64,000 bases of DNA from the NCBI GenBank assembly GCA_023386495.1, contig JAEWJS010000152.1, positions 124,001-188,000 of the forward strand, read 5' to 3'. The position numbers and the translations under genes are program-made. The stretch is from Bacillota bacterium. Its GTDB lineage: Bacteria > Bacillota > Bacilli > Paenibacillales > Paenibacillaceae. Shown here one piece after another: positions 26,029-33,749 of the stretch. Under the pieces are notes generated by a model. That model ran no database searches. It had not been told where the DNA came from and saw only the letters and a list, made by a program, of their open reading frames with translations. Each line of letters opens with the position of its first letter. Position 1 is the stretch's first letter.

Positions 26029-26334
26029 GTGAAGCTGAGCGATGACATTGTCGAGGTGCTGCGACAGCTTGCGGCGGATTGCTCGCCGGATGCACGGCTG
26101 TTGGAGCGCTGTGATGCCGATGACGACCTGCTGACGGCTGGGATGGATCCGTCCCGCATCCGGCATCTCGTCTCACGGATTGAAGAGGCGTATGCGGTGA
26201 AGTTCGAGGAGCAGGAGCTGTCGCTTATCCCCCCTATTACGCTTGCCTCGATTGCGGCGCGCATCCTGCAGAAGACGGGCGTTCTGTCCTACTTCATAAC
26301 AGAGGGATTCTGCGGGTGTAGGACGAATAGATGA
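26029..26334 (+). CDS. Acyl-carrier-protein-like small protein lacking the usual serine
   Basis: This 101-residue acidic protein has the helix pattern of acyl or peptidyl carrier proteins: DADDDLLTAGMDPSRIRHLV, then EEAYAVKFEEQEL and ITLASIAARI. In carrier proteins the centre reads G-[LMIF]-D-S-[LM], with the serine carrying phosphopantetheine. Here it reads GMDPSR, so the usual position is P41 and a serine sits one place later (S42). It may be a carrier relative that no longer takes the cofactor, or one with a shifted site. GTG 26029 follows AGGGGAGG at 6 bases; ATG 26023 is too close. It lies between the unknown protein and GH38 in the operon, an unexpected place. Confidence 0.75.
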   Translation: MKLSDDIVEVLRQLAADCSPDARLLERCDADDDLLTAGMDPSRIRHLVSRIEEAYAVKFEEQELSLIPPITLASIAARILQKTGVLSYFITEGFCGCRTNR

Positions 26335-26367
26335 TTACCAAGGCGGATGCCCAGGAGGAATAGCGGA

Positions 26368-29300
26368 ATGTTCTGGACGGAGGAGAAGCTTGAGGCGCGT
26401 ATTGCCGAGCTTGAACCGTATCGCTATCGCGACGCGATTCCGATCGAACGCTTCATGGCACAGACGGATTCGGAGGGGCTGAACGGCACAAGGCCGCCGG
26501 CCCCAGGTCAAGGCGAGAATGGGACGCTTGCGCTCGGCGAGCGTTGGAAGGGCAGGGATCTCTACGTGTGGCTGACGGCCGAAGTATCGATACCTGCCGA
26601 GTGGGCCGGCCGGCGAACGTTAGGGCGATTCGATTTCGGCAAGACTGGCGCAGGCAACTGCGGCGGATTCGAGGCGCTGCTCTATCTGAACGGCGAGCCC
26701 TACCAAGGGGTCGACAGCAACCATCAGGAAGTGTTCCTGCCTTCTGCGGCCGCAGGATCGACGCAGACGCTCTGCTTCAGGCTGTGGTCCGGCTTGGAGG
26801 GCGGCGGTGATCCGCGGGAGCAGGAGCACCTGCTGGCAAGAGCGGAACTCGTCTGGCTCGATGAGCCGACGGACGACTTGTATTTCACGGCGAAGACCGC
26901 GCTTGCCACGGTTAAGGAGCTGGATCCCAATGATCCGGCGCGCCATACGCTCTTAACCGCGCTGAACCGCGCGTTCTTGCTGATCGATTGGGCGAAGCCC
27001 AGATCGGAGCGCCATTACGCCACGATCGGCGAAGCCAGGGATTCGCTGCGCGAGTGGATCGAGCAGGCAGGCAAGTCGCATGCCGTGCGAGTCACGACGG
27101 TCGGCCATACGCATATCGACGTGGCATGGCTGTGGAGGCTGAAGCATACGAGAGAGAAGTCCGCGCGGTCGTTCTCGACCGTGCTGCGGTTGATGGAGAT
27201 GTATCCGGAATATATCTTCCTCCAATCGCAGCCGCAGCTCTATGCTTATATGAAGGAGGATTATCCCGATCTCTATGCGCAGATGAAGGCGCGCATCGCG
27301 GAAGGGCGCTGGGAAGCAGGCGGCACGATGTGGCTCGAGGCGGATTGCAATATCCCGAGCGGCGAATCGCTGGTCCGTCAGTTGCTATACGGCAACCGTT
27401 ACATGATGCGCGAGTTCGGCGTCAAGTGCCGCTATCTCTGGCTGCCGGATGTATTCGGCTACAGCTGGGCGCTGCCTCAGATTCTGAAGCAGTCGGGCAT
27501 CGACACCTTCATGACGACCAAGATCAGCTGGAATCAATACAACCGGCTGCCGCATGATACGTTCTTCTGGCGCGGAATCGACGGCACGGAGATTCTGACG
27601 CACTTCATTACGACGCCCGAGAAGTCGGACATGTGGTGGTACACGTACAACGGGGACGTCACGCCGTTCACGGTGAAGGGCATCTGGGATGCTTACCGGG
27701 ACAAGAGCGTGAACGACGAGCTGCTGCTCGCGTACGGCTACGGCGACGGCGGAGGCGGCGTCAACCGGGAGATGCTGGAGACGCAGCGCAGGCTCCGGAA
27801 TATGCCGGGCTTGCCCCAGGTGGAGACCGGGCGGGCGGACGACTATTTCGACCGGCTGCAGCAGACGGTTGCCGAGACGGATGAATATGTGCACACCTGG
27901 GACGGCGAGCTGTATCTCGAATATCATCGCGGCACGTACACGAGCCAGGCTGCGGTCAAACGCTGGAACCGCAAGCTCGAGCTGCTGCTAAGAGAAGCCG
28001 AATGGCTCTCCGCGATGCGGGACTTCAGCTTCGAGGAGCATGCAGGCCGATCAGGCCAGGGCTGGCAATGCTATCCGCAGGAGGCGCTGGACCAAGCCTG
28101 GACGATCCTGCTGCGCAACCAGTTCCATGATATCATTCCGGGCTCCTCCATTCGCGAAGTCTACGAAGACAGCGCGCTGGAGTATGAAGAGGCGCAGGCG
28201 CTGGCAGCCGGCGCATGGGAAGCTGCTGCGGCAGGTCTTGCGGACCCGTCATCGCAGGAGCAAGGGGTTACTCTCTTCAACGGCTCGCCGTGGAATCGTT
28301 CGGATCTCGTATGCCTGGAGGATTGGGAAGATGCCCGCAGGTTCGGCTTGCGCGATGCGGACGGCTGCAAGCTGCGTACGCAGGTCGACGCCGGCGGCAA
28401 CGTCTACGTCCATGCGGAGAACTTGCCGGCGATGGGGATGGCATCGCTCATGCTGGATCTGGATCCGGTGACCGGACATGAGCCTGAGGCGGATCGTTCA
28501 TTCGTCGTCCAGCAGGACGGGATTGTTACCCCGTTCTACGACATCTCGTGGAACGCGAAGGGCCAGCTCACGCGGATCTACGATATCACGTGCGGCCGGG
28601 AAGTGCTGAAGCAAGGCGAAGCAGGCAACGTGCTGCAGGTGTTCGAGGATAAGCCGAAAAATTTTGACGCATGGGATATCGACATCTACTACCAGGAGAA
28701 AATGCGCGAGATCGACGAACTGGTCAGCGTGAAGGTGATGGAGATCGGCGAATTGTTCGCGCGCATCGAGTTCGTCTGGACCTATATGGACTCGCGGATC
28801 GTGCAGGAGCTGACCGTCTACGCGCATGACCGTCGGATCGATTTTGCCACCCATGTGGATTGGAAGGAACGGCAGCAACTGCTGAAGGTGGCGTTCCCCG
28901 TGGACATTCGCGCGACCGAAGCGACCTACGATATTCAATTCGGGAACGTAAAGCGGCCGACCCATTGGAACACGAGCTGGGATAGCGCACGCTTCGAGAC
29001 CGTCGGTCATCAATGGGCAGACTTGTCCGAGCGCGGCTACGGCGTCAGCCTGCTGAACGATTGCAAGTACGGGTACGACATTAAGGATCACGTGATGCGT
29101 TTATCGCTGATCAAGTCCGCGATCTGGCCGGATCCTACAGCGGATGAAGGCCTCCATCGATTCACGTACGCCCTGTATCCACATGCCGGAGATTGGCAGG
29201 GGGGCGGAACCGCGATAGCGGCATGGGCACTCAACAACCCGATCCGATCCAAGCGGGGCGCGGGCATCGTGAAGCGGTTCTCGCTCTTCTCGGCATCGGT

Positions 29301-29538
29301 GCAGCATGTGATGATCGATGCGGTCAAGCGGGCGGAGGACGGGAACCGGATCGTGCTGCGCATCCATGAATATACCGGTGCCAGAGGACCGGTCACGATC
29401 CGCAGCGACGGCCCGATCCGTTCCTGGCAGGCATGCAATCTCATGGAAGAGCCGATCGGCGAGCAGATAGAGGACAGCCTCATCGCGTTCGACATCAAGC
29501 CGTATGAGATCAAGACGTTCTTAATCGAGATGGGATGA
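26368..29538 (+). CDS. GH38 alpha-mannosidase, cytoplasmic
   Basis: This 1056-residue enzyme removes alpha-linked mannose. GH38 landmarks are present: the zinc site GHTHIDVAWLWR (H249 and D251), the nucleophile D326 in LEADCNIPSGES, WLPDVFGYSWALPQIL, the central helical domain, and a long beta-rich C-terminal half. No signal peptide is present. The size is normal for bacterial and fungal class II enzymes. ATG 26368 follows AGGAGG at 9 bases; an in-frame ATG at 26347 lacks such a site. In the proposed pathway it removes the inner alpha-1,3-mannose of the xanthan side chain after GH88 and the esterases have acted. Confidence 0.93.
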   Translation: MFWTEEKLEARIAELEPYRYRDAIPIERFMAQTDSEGLNGTRPPAPGQGENGTLALGERWKGRDLYVWLTAEVSIPAEWAGRRTLGRFDFGKTGAGNCGGFEALLYLNGEPYQGVDSNHQEVFLPSAAAGSTQTLCFRLWSGLEGGGDPREQEHLLARAELVWLDEPTDDLYFTAKTALATVKELDPNDPARHTLLTALNRAFLLIDWAKPRSERHYATIGEARDSLREWIEQAGKSHAVRVTTVGHTHIDVAWLWRLKHTREKSARSFSTVLRLMEMYPEYIFLQSQPQLYAYMKEDYPDLYAQMKARIAEGRWEAGGTMWLEADCNIPSGESLVRQLLYGNRYMMREFGVKCRYLWLPDVFGYSWALPQILKQSGIDTFMTTKISWNQYNRLPHDTFFWRGIDGTEILTHFITTPEKSDMWWYTYNGDVTPFTVKGIWDAYRDKSVNDELLLAYGYGDGGGGVNREMLETQRRLRNMPGLPQVETGRADDYFDRLQQTVAETDEYVHTWDGELYLEYHRGTYTSQAAVKRWNRKLELLLREAEWLSAMRDFSFEEHAGRSGQGWQCYPQEALDQAWTILLRNQFHDIIPGSSIREVYEDSALEYEEAQALAAGAWEAAAAGLADPSSQEQGVTLFNGSPWNRSDLVCLEDWEDARRFGLRDADGCKLRTQVDAGGNVYVHAENLPAMGMASLMLDLDPVTGHEPEADRSFVVQQDGIVTPFYDISWNAKGQLTRIYDITCGREVLKQGEAGNVLQVFEDKPKNFDAWDIDIYYQEKMREIDELVSVKVMEIGELFARIEFVWTYMDSRIVQELTVYAHDRRIDFATHVDWKERQQLLKVAFPVDIRATEATYDIQFGNVKRPTHWNTSWDSARFETVGHQWADLSERGYGVSLLNDCKYGYDIKDHVMRLSLIKSAIWPDPTADEGLHRFTYALYPHAGDWQGGGTAIAAWALNNPIRSKRGAGIVKRFSLFSASVQHVMIDAVKRAEDGNRIVLRIHEYTGARGPVTIRSDGPIRSWQACNLMEEPIGEQIEDSLIAFDIKPYEIKTFLIEMG

Positions 29539-29589
29539 TAGCAAGATGGTTGCAAGATGGTTGCAAGTTCATGTAGAGGAGAGATTCAT

Positions 29590-30243
29590 GTGGCGAATGC
29601 GGGCAGAGTGATTTTGTTTCAGGGCGATTCGATTACCGATGCGGGACGGGCGAGAGGCGAGGGCTATCCATCATTGGGCCATGGCTACGTGAGTAAAATC
29701 GCCGGCCGGATCGGCATGGACTTCGCGGAGTCCAGGCACCAGATTATTAACCGGGGGGTCGGCGGAGACCGGGTCTCCCACCTGTACGCGAGATGGAATG
29801 AAGACGCCATCTATCTGGCCCCGGATACGATCAGCATTCTGATCGGGGTGAACGATGCTTGGCGCATCGCGAAGCGGTTGCCTGAAGGAGCGTCGGACCG
29901 GTTCGAACGCGCATACCGTCATCTGCTGGAGGAGACGAAGGAAGTGATGCCGGATGCGGGGCTGATCCTATGCGAGCCGTTCGTCCTGCCGGTCGGCATT
30001 ACGCTTGACGTATGGGATGATTTCCGCGGTCTCATCGATGAATACAGAAGGATCACGCGGGCGCTGGCGGAGCAGTACGATGCGGTATTCGTAGGCTTGC
30101 AGGAGCCGCTCGATCAGGCGGTGAAGCGGGCAGATGCAGGCTACTGGCTACATGACGGGGTGCACCCGACGGCAGCCGGGCATGAATTGATTGCAAGGGA
30201 ATGGCTGCAAGCCGTGCAGAACAGCCGATTGGCGATATCGTAA
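29590..30243 (+). CDS. SGNH/GDSL esterase (copy B)
   Basis: This 217-residue cytoplasmic SGNH hydrolase is a paralogue of 5641-6291. The catalytic serine is S14 in FQGDSIT, followed by GVGGDR, the oxyanion Asn in GVNDAW, and D189/H192 in DGVHP. GTG 29590 follows AGAGGAGAG; an overlapping ATG two bases upstream is out of frame, and an in-frame start at 29557 has no good site. It is the last gene of operon B and ends just before a strong terminator. Two such esterases in one locus match the paired acetylesterases reported for xanthan use by gut bacteria; the exact acetyl positions cannot be read here. Confidence 0.9.
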   Translation: MANAGRVILFQGDSITDAGRARGEGYPSLGHGYVSKIAGRIGMDFAESRHQIINRGVGGDRVSHLYARWNEDAIYLAPDTISILIGVNDAWRIAKRLPEGASDRFERAYRHLLEETKEVMPDAGLILCEPFVLPVGITLDVWDDFRGLIDEYRRITRALAEQYDAVFVGLQEPLDQAVKRADAGYWLHDGVHPTAAGHELIAREWLQAVQNSRLAIS

Positions 30244-30256
30244 TCGCGCTGCCCAT

Positions 30257-30309
30257 CGCAACGCAAGGCAGCCGACGAGTCCTTGGACTTCGTCGGCTGC
30301 CTTGTTGCG
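30257..30309. terminator. Bidirectional terminator
   Basis: AAGGCAGCCGACGA (30265-30278) pairs with TCGTCGGCTGCCTT (30290-30303), extended outward by GCAAC/GTTGC with a 2-base bulge. It lies between convergent operon B and the oxidoreductase gene and can serve both. Confidence 0.85.
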
Positions 30310-30327
30310 TTGAGCGGCGGTAAGCGG

Positions 30328-31578
30328 CTACTTCATGAATCGCACGCCTTGCGCGGCGAGCCGTTCATGCAGCTTCGGGATCGAGATATCCGCTGCCGAT
30401 ACGCCAGATTCGATGGAGAGGGAAGCGGCAATGCCGGCGGCTTGGCCGAGGGCATAACAGGTCGCTTGCACTCGCATCGAGGACATGGCGACGTGCGAAG
30501 CCGAGATCGAGCGGCCGGCGACGATCAACCCTTCGACTTGCACGGGAATCATGCAGCGGTAAGGGATGTCATACCCGTCGATATGGCGTTCGTCCGTGCT
30601 GGCCTCACCCGTAGGATTGTGAATGTCGATCTCGTAGTTCGTCTGCGCCACGACGTCATCGAAGCGGCGTCCGCTCGTCAGATCGTCCTCCGTCAGCGTG
30701 TACAGCCCGACAATCTGGTTCGTCTCCCGGACGCCGGTCTGGCCAGGGACATGCGATAGAATGTAATGCGCATGGCCGTTCCGCTGCAGGTAGTTGGCGA
30801 CGGACAGCGCTTGCCGCATCGCTTCTTTCTCCGCGTAGTTAACGTCGCGGATCTTGGCGCCGTTCCCCTTCACGCGCGTCATGTTGACGAGCAGCGTACC
30901 GTCTTCCATCTCCCAGTGCAGGAGACGCCCCTGCGGCAGCTCCGACACGGCTTCGTACCGGTAGCCGTCCGGAGGCAGCGATTGCTTCACGGGTTTGCCC
31001 GTATTCTGCATCATGAACATCAGGGTCATCGGCTGGGTTAAGCCGTCCTCTTCCCTCCCCGAGCGCAGCGGTACGCCGGCATCGCCTGCCACCCTGGCAT
31101 CACCGGTGCAATCGATGAAGACGCTGCCCTCGAACGCCACCAAGCCTTCCCTGGTGTTGGCGATGACGCTTGTGATGCGGTCGCCTTCCTTGTTCGCCGC
31201 GACGAAGCTTGTATGATAGAAGACTTCTACTCCTTCTTGTTCGAGCTTCTGGTTCAGATAGTGGCGCAGCTCGAAGGGCGAATATTGCGGCATGAAGGCC
31301 GATTGGTGGTGCGATTCCGGCAGTGCGGCAGGGAGAAATTCGGAGATGAACTCCCGGTAGATGCCGGTCACGTTGCCGACGCCCATGAATACGCTCACGT
31401 TGCCCAGCGTGCCCATGCCGCCCAATTGTCCGGAATGCTCCAATAGAATCGTTTTCCTGCCGCACCTGGCCGCGCTGATGGCAGCGGCGGTTCCGGCCGG
31501 CCCGCCGCCGATGACGACGACTTCTGCCGTTTCGTATACGGGTACTGAACGTTGCAGGACTGTGGTGTGCGTGGACAT
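30328..31578 (-). CDS. FAD-dependent oxidoreductase
   Basis: This 416-residue flavoprotein has an N-terminal Rossmann fold VVVIGGGPAGTAAAISAAR for FAD, an acidic residue at the end of the second strand (LLEH), and IDCTGDARVAGDAGVPLR, typical of the FAD_oxidored family (PF12831) found in many sugar clusters. GRSISASHVAMSSMRVQATC near the end is also typical. Start ATG 31578 follows AAGGAGAGA; the frame is open 17 codons further. It is transcribed away from the LacI-type gene, which probably controls it. The substrate is unknown. It might act on a released sugar or uronate from the neighbouring locus, but nothing in the sequence proves a link. Confidence 0.85.
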   Translation of the reverse strand: MSTHTTVLQRSVPVYETAEVVVIGGGPAGTAAAISAARCGRKTILLEHSGQLGGMGTLGNVSVFMGVGNVTGIYREFISEFLPAALPESHHQSAFMPQYSPFELRHYLNQKLEQEGVEVFYHTSFVAANKEGDRITSVIANTREGLVAFEGSVFIDCTGDARVAGDAGVPLRSGREEDGLTQPMTLMFMMQNTGKPVKQSLPPDGYRYEAVSELPQGRLLHWEMEDGTLLVNMTRVKGNGAKIRDVNYAEKEAMRQALSVANYLQRNGHAHYILSHVPGQTGVRETNQIVGLYTLTEDDLTSGRRFDDVVAQTNYEIDIHNPTGEASTDERHIDGYDIPYRCMIPVQVEGLIVAGRSISASHVAMSSMRVQATCYALGQAAGIAASLSIESGVSAADISIPKLHERLAAQGVRFMK

Positions 31579-31696
31579 TGGCACTCTCTCCTTCAGTGGT
31601 AATTGCGATCTTGCCTTCATCTTAGTCATAATAGAAGCTGCAGAATAGTTTCATTTTAGTTGCATTTAATATGAAGCGAATCCGAGGTGAATTACC

Positions 31697-32746
31697 ATGG
31701 CGCGGAGAAAAGAGGTCACCCTGCGAGCGCTCGCCGATGAACTGCAATTGTCTGTCCATACCGTATCCAAGGCACTGCGGGGATTGCCGGGGATGTCGGA
31801 GGCGACAAGGCGAGAGGTCGTGAAGCGGGCGCGCGAGCTGGGGTATCGGACGAAGGATCAGGCTGCGGGAATTGCCGCGGAACGGATCCCGTGGGCGAAC
31901 GCACAGCCAAGAAGATTCGCATTGCTGGTAGGCGGCGACTTCCCGTACCATCGGCAGCAGCTGGAGGGCGTGCAGAGCCGGCTCGGCGAGCTGGGCCATT
32001 CGCTGTATCCGCAGCTGATGCCCAGCACGATCTCGGAGCCTGCGGAATTAGAGGCATGGCTGACGAGCATCGAGATCGATTATACGGACGGCCTCTTCTT
32101 GACGGCTGCGATTCCCGAGCGGCTGGAGGAGTCGCTATTGAGTCTGCCCATGCCGAAGGTATTGATTAACTATCCGCCAGACCTGGCCGAGGTCGACAGC
32201 GTCGTATGGGACGTAGAGTATGCGGTTCATCGCTCCGTGGAGGCGCTGCATGCCTGCGGACACCGGAATGTGCTATATGTCGGCGAGATCGGACAGCTGC
32301 GCGGGTTCAGGCTGAGATGGCAGGCTTTCGCAGCGGCCTCAATACGGGCAGGCCTGCCGGCGCCGGAGCCTGCCGAGCATGTCACGTCTGCGGCGGTCGA
32401 TCGCGTGGACTGGATGGAGCAGCTGCGCGCCCGTTTAAGCACCGGCCGATTCACGGCCGTGCTGAGCGCGATCCCGGGAGAGGCGGAATGGGTCTATGCC
32501 GCCGCCGCCTCCCTCTCGCTGAGCATTCCGGCTGATCTGTCGCTTGTCGGCATGGATCATCTGGAGCATCCGTCGATCGCTGGTCTGGCTAGGCCGCAGC
32601 TGATCGTGCGCGAGGCGGGAGAGCGGGCGGCCGAGCTGATGCTGCGCAGAATCGCGAACCCGACGCTCCCTTACGAGCATGTGCGGCTCAAAGGCCCCTT
32701 CCTGGCAGGGCAGACAATCGGAGAGCGGCGATCGGGGGGGCGCTGA
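31697..32746 (+). CDS. LacI-family transcriptional regulator
   Basis: This 349-residue regulator has an N-terminal helix-turn-helix (VTLRALADELQLSVHTVSKALRG), a hinge near residue 50-60 and a periplasmic-binding-protein-like effector domain (LVGMDHLEHPSIAGLARPQL). AGGTG precedes the ATG. It is divergent from the FAD oxidoreductase, with 118 bases between the starts. That gap includes a TTTCAT...ATGAA arrangement (about 31650-31676) which could be its operator. It likely controls itself and the oxidoreductase in response to a sugar. Whether it also acts on the glycan operons cannot be judged. Confidence 0.92.
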   Translation: MARRKEVTLRALADELQLSVHTVSKALRGLPGMSEATRREVVKRARELGYRTKDQAAGIAAERIPWANAQPRRFALLVGGDFPYHRQQLEGVQSRLGELGHSLYPQLMPSTISEPAELEAWLTSIEIDYTDGLFLTAAIPERLEESLLSLPMPKVLINYPPDLAEVDSVVWDVEYAVHRSVEALHACGHRNVLYVGEIGQLRGFRLRWQAFAAASIRAGLPAPEPAEHVTSAAVDRVDWMEQLRARLSTGRFTAVLSAIPGEAEWVYAAAASLSLSIPADLSLVGMDHLEHPSIAGLARPQLIVREAGERAAELMLRRIANPTLPYEHVRLKGPFLAGQTIGERRSGGR

Positions 32747-32820
32747 CCGTAATTGACGCAGGCATGAGCAGGCGCGAATCCTACTGCAGCACTAGTCAGC
32801 CGCGACGGAGCGGCCCCCAA

Positions 32821-32907
32821 CGGACGGAAGTCCGACCCGACTCGACGTCTTACTCGGATTATCGTCGCCTGCAGCGAACATTCGCTGACGTTTGCGGGTA
32901 TCGCAAA
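32821..32907. repeat. Cluster of short inverted repeats in a 313-bp gap
   Basis: The gap 32747-33059 has no gene. It holds three short palindromes in a row: CGGAC-GGAA-GTCCG (32821-32834), CAGCGAA-CA-TTCGCTG (32872-32887) and TTTGCG-GGTAT-CGCAAA (32891-32907). They lie just upstream of a likely promoter at 32924. They may be regulator sites or the end of the LacI transcript; no T-run follows. Confidence 0.5.
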
Positions 32908-32923
32908 TCCGGCATGAGAACTA

Positions 32924-32952
32924 TTGTGGACATAAAAATTTACATATATAGT
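32924..32952 (+). promoter_or_regulatory. Likely SigA promoter of the surface-glycan cluster
   Basis: TTGTGG (32924-32929) is followed 17 bases later by TATAGT (32947-32952) in AT-rich DNA. It points to the gene at 33060 and leaves a leader of about 100 bases. Confidence 0.5.
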
Positions 32953-33012
32953 AAGAACCTGAACCGGCGGAACGCTGGTCGACACGGAGGGAGGTGCAAT
33001 TCCGCGAAAGTT

Positions 33013-33026
33013 CGTAAGCGGTTACA
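33013..33026 (+). promoter_or_regulatory. cre-like palindrome in the leader of the surface-glycan cluster
   Basis: CGTAAGCGGTTACA matches 12 of 14 positions of the CcpA consensus and includes the palindrome GTAAgCGGTTAC. It lies downstream of the promoter at 32924, where binding would act as a roadblock. It could also be a site for another LacI-family protein. Confidence 0.35.
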
Positions 33027-33059
33027 GCTTGTCCCATTCCATCCCTAAGGAGGCGGATA

Positions 33060-33749
33060 ATGCGCTTCATACGCCAATATTTATGGTTGCACTTTCTCGC
33101 GTTGGGGATTGCGGGGTTCTTGTTCGTATGGCTGGCCCTTCCGCATGAACCTTCGATCGAGAAGCTGTGGCATCTGTACGTGAAGCTCGGTACGTACGGC
33201 TGCATTCTAGGCTTCATCGCCTTTTTCCCGAATCGTCTGCGCTACGGTTATCTGCTGGTCTATCTTCCGTTCCTCGTCTTCCTCGGTTACCTGATTCCAA
33301 GAGTCAGCTACTTCGGCGTTACCGGCAACGTACTCGCCACGAACTATGCGACGGTCGGCGAATTCTACACGCTGCTCTATCTGCTCGTCGTTCAGATGAT
33401 TAATTTTACCGTCGCATTCGCTTATCGAATGGGCGGCGGAACGCCGGGCAATACGGTCAAAATCTCTCTCTTAGCCACGATCACGCTCTTCTCCGGCTTC
33501 CTGGACATCGCCTTCTATACGATCAATCCCGTAGCCGTGCCGGAGGGCGGTCTCATCTATGCCCATCACATCACCGTATTCTTGGGAAGTCCTGCTTCCT
33601 ACCAGGAAGCCATTCTATTCGCGCTGGGTCACATCCCGCTCTTCCTGCTCGTCCTGTTCGCTCCGCTCGATAAGTGGTTCGGGGCGATCGGCCGCCGCTT
33701 CGGCAAGGATGACGGGAAGGAACAGCCTAAGCTGGCCGCCGCCCAATGA
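33060..33749 (+). CDS. Integral membrane protein of unknown function
   Basis: This 229-residue protein has about six hydrophobic segments (first at 8-26, last near 195-212) and a short basic, hydrophilic tail. I do not recognise the family. AAGGAGGCGG precedes the ATG. The stop overlaps the start of the flippase gene (ATGA), so the two are translationally coupled. This suggests a membrane role in export or modification of the same surface glycan. No catalytic motif is evident. Confidence 0.85.
   Translation: MRFIRQYLWLHFLALGIAGFLFVWLALPHEPSIEKLWHLYVKLGTYGCILGFIAFFPNRLRYGYLLVYLPFLVFLGYLIPRVSYFGVTGNVLATNYATVGEFYTLLYLLVVQMINFTVAFAYRMGGGTPGNTVKISLLATITLFSGFLDIAFYTINPVAVPEGGLIYAHHITVFLGSPASYQEAILFALGHIPLFLLVLFAPLDKWFGAIGRRFGKDDGKEQPKLAAAQ

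Noticed and set aside
2..30243. Hyaluronan/chondroitin or heparin utilisation locus
   Set aside because: PL8 and GH88 would fit, but no sulfatase, hexosaminidase or PTS is present, while GH9 and GH38 fit xanthan. Kept as the alternative, not the main call.
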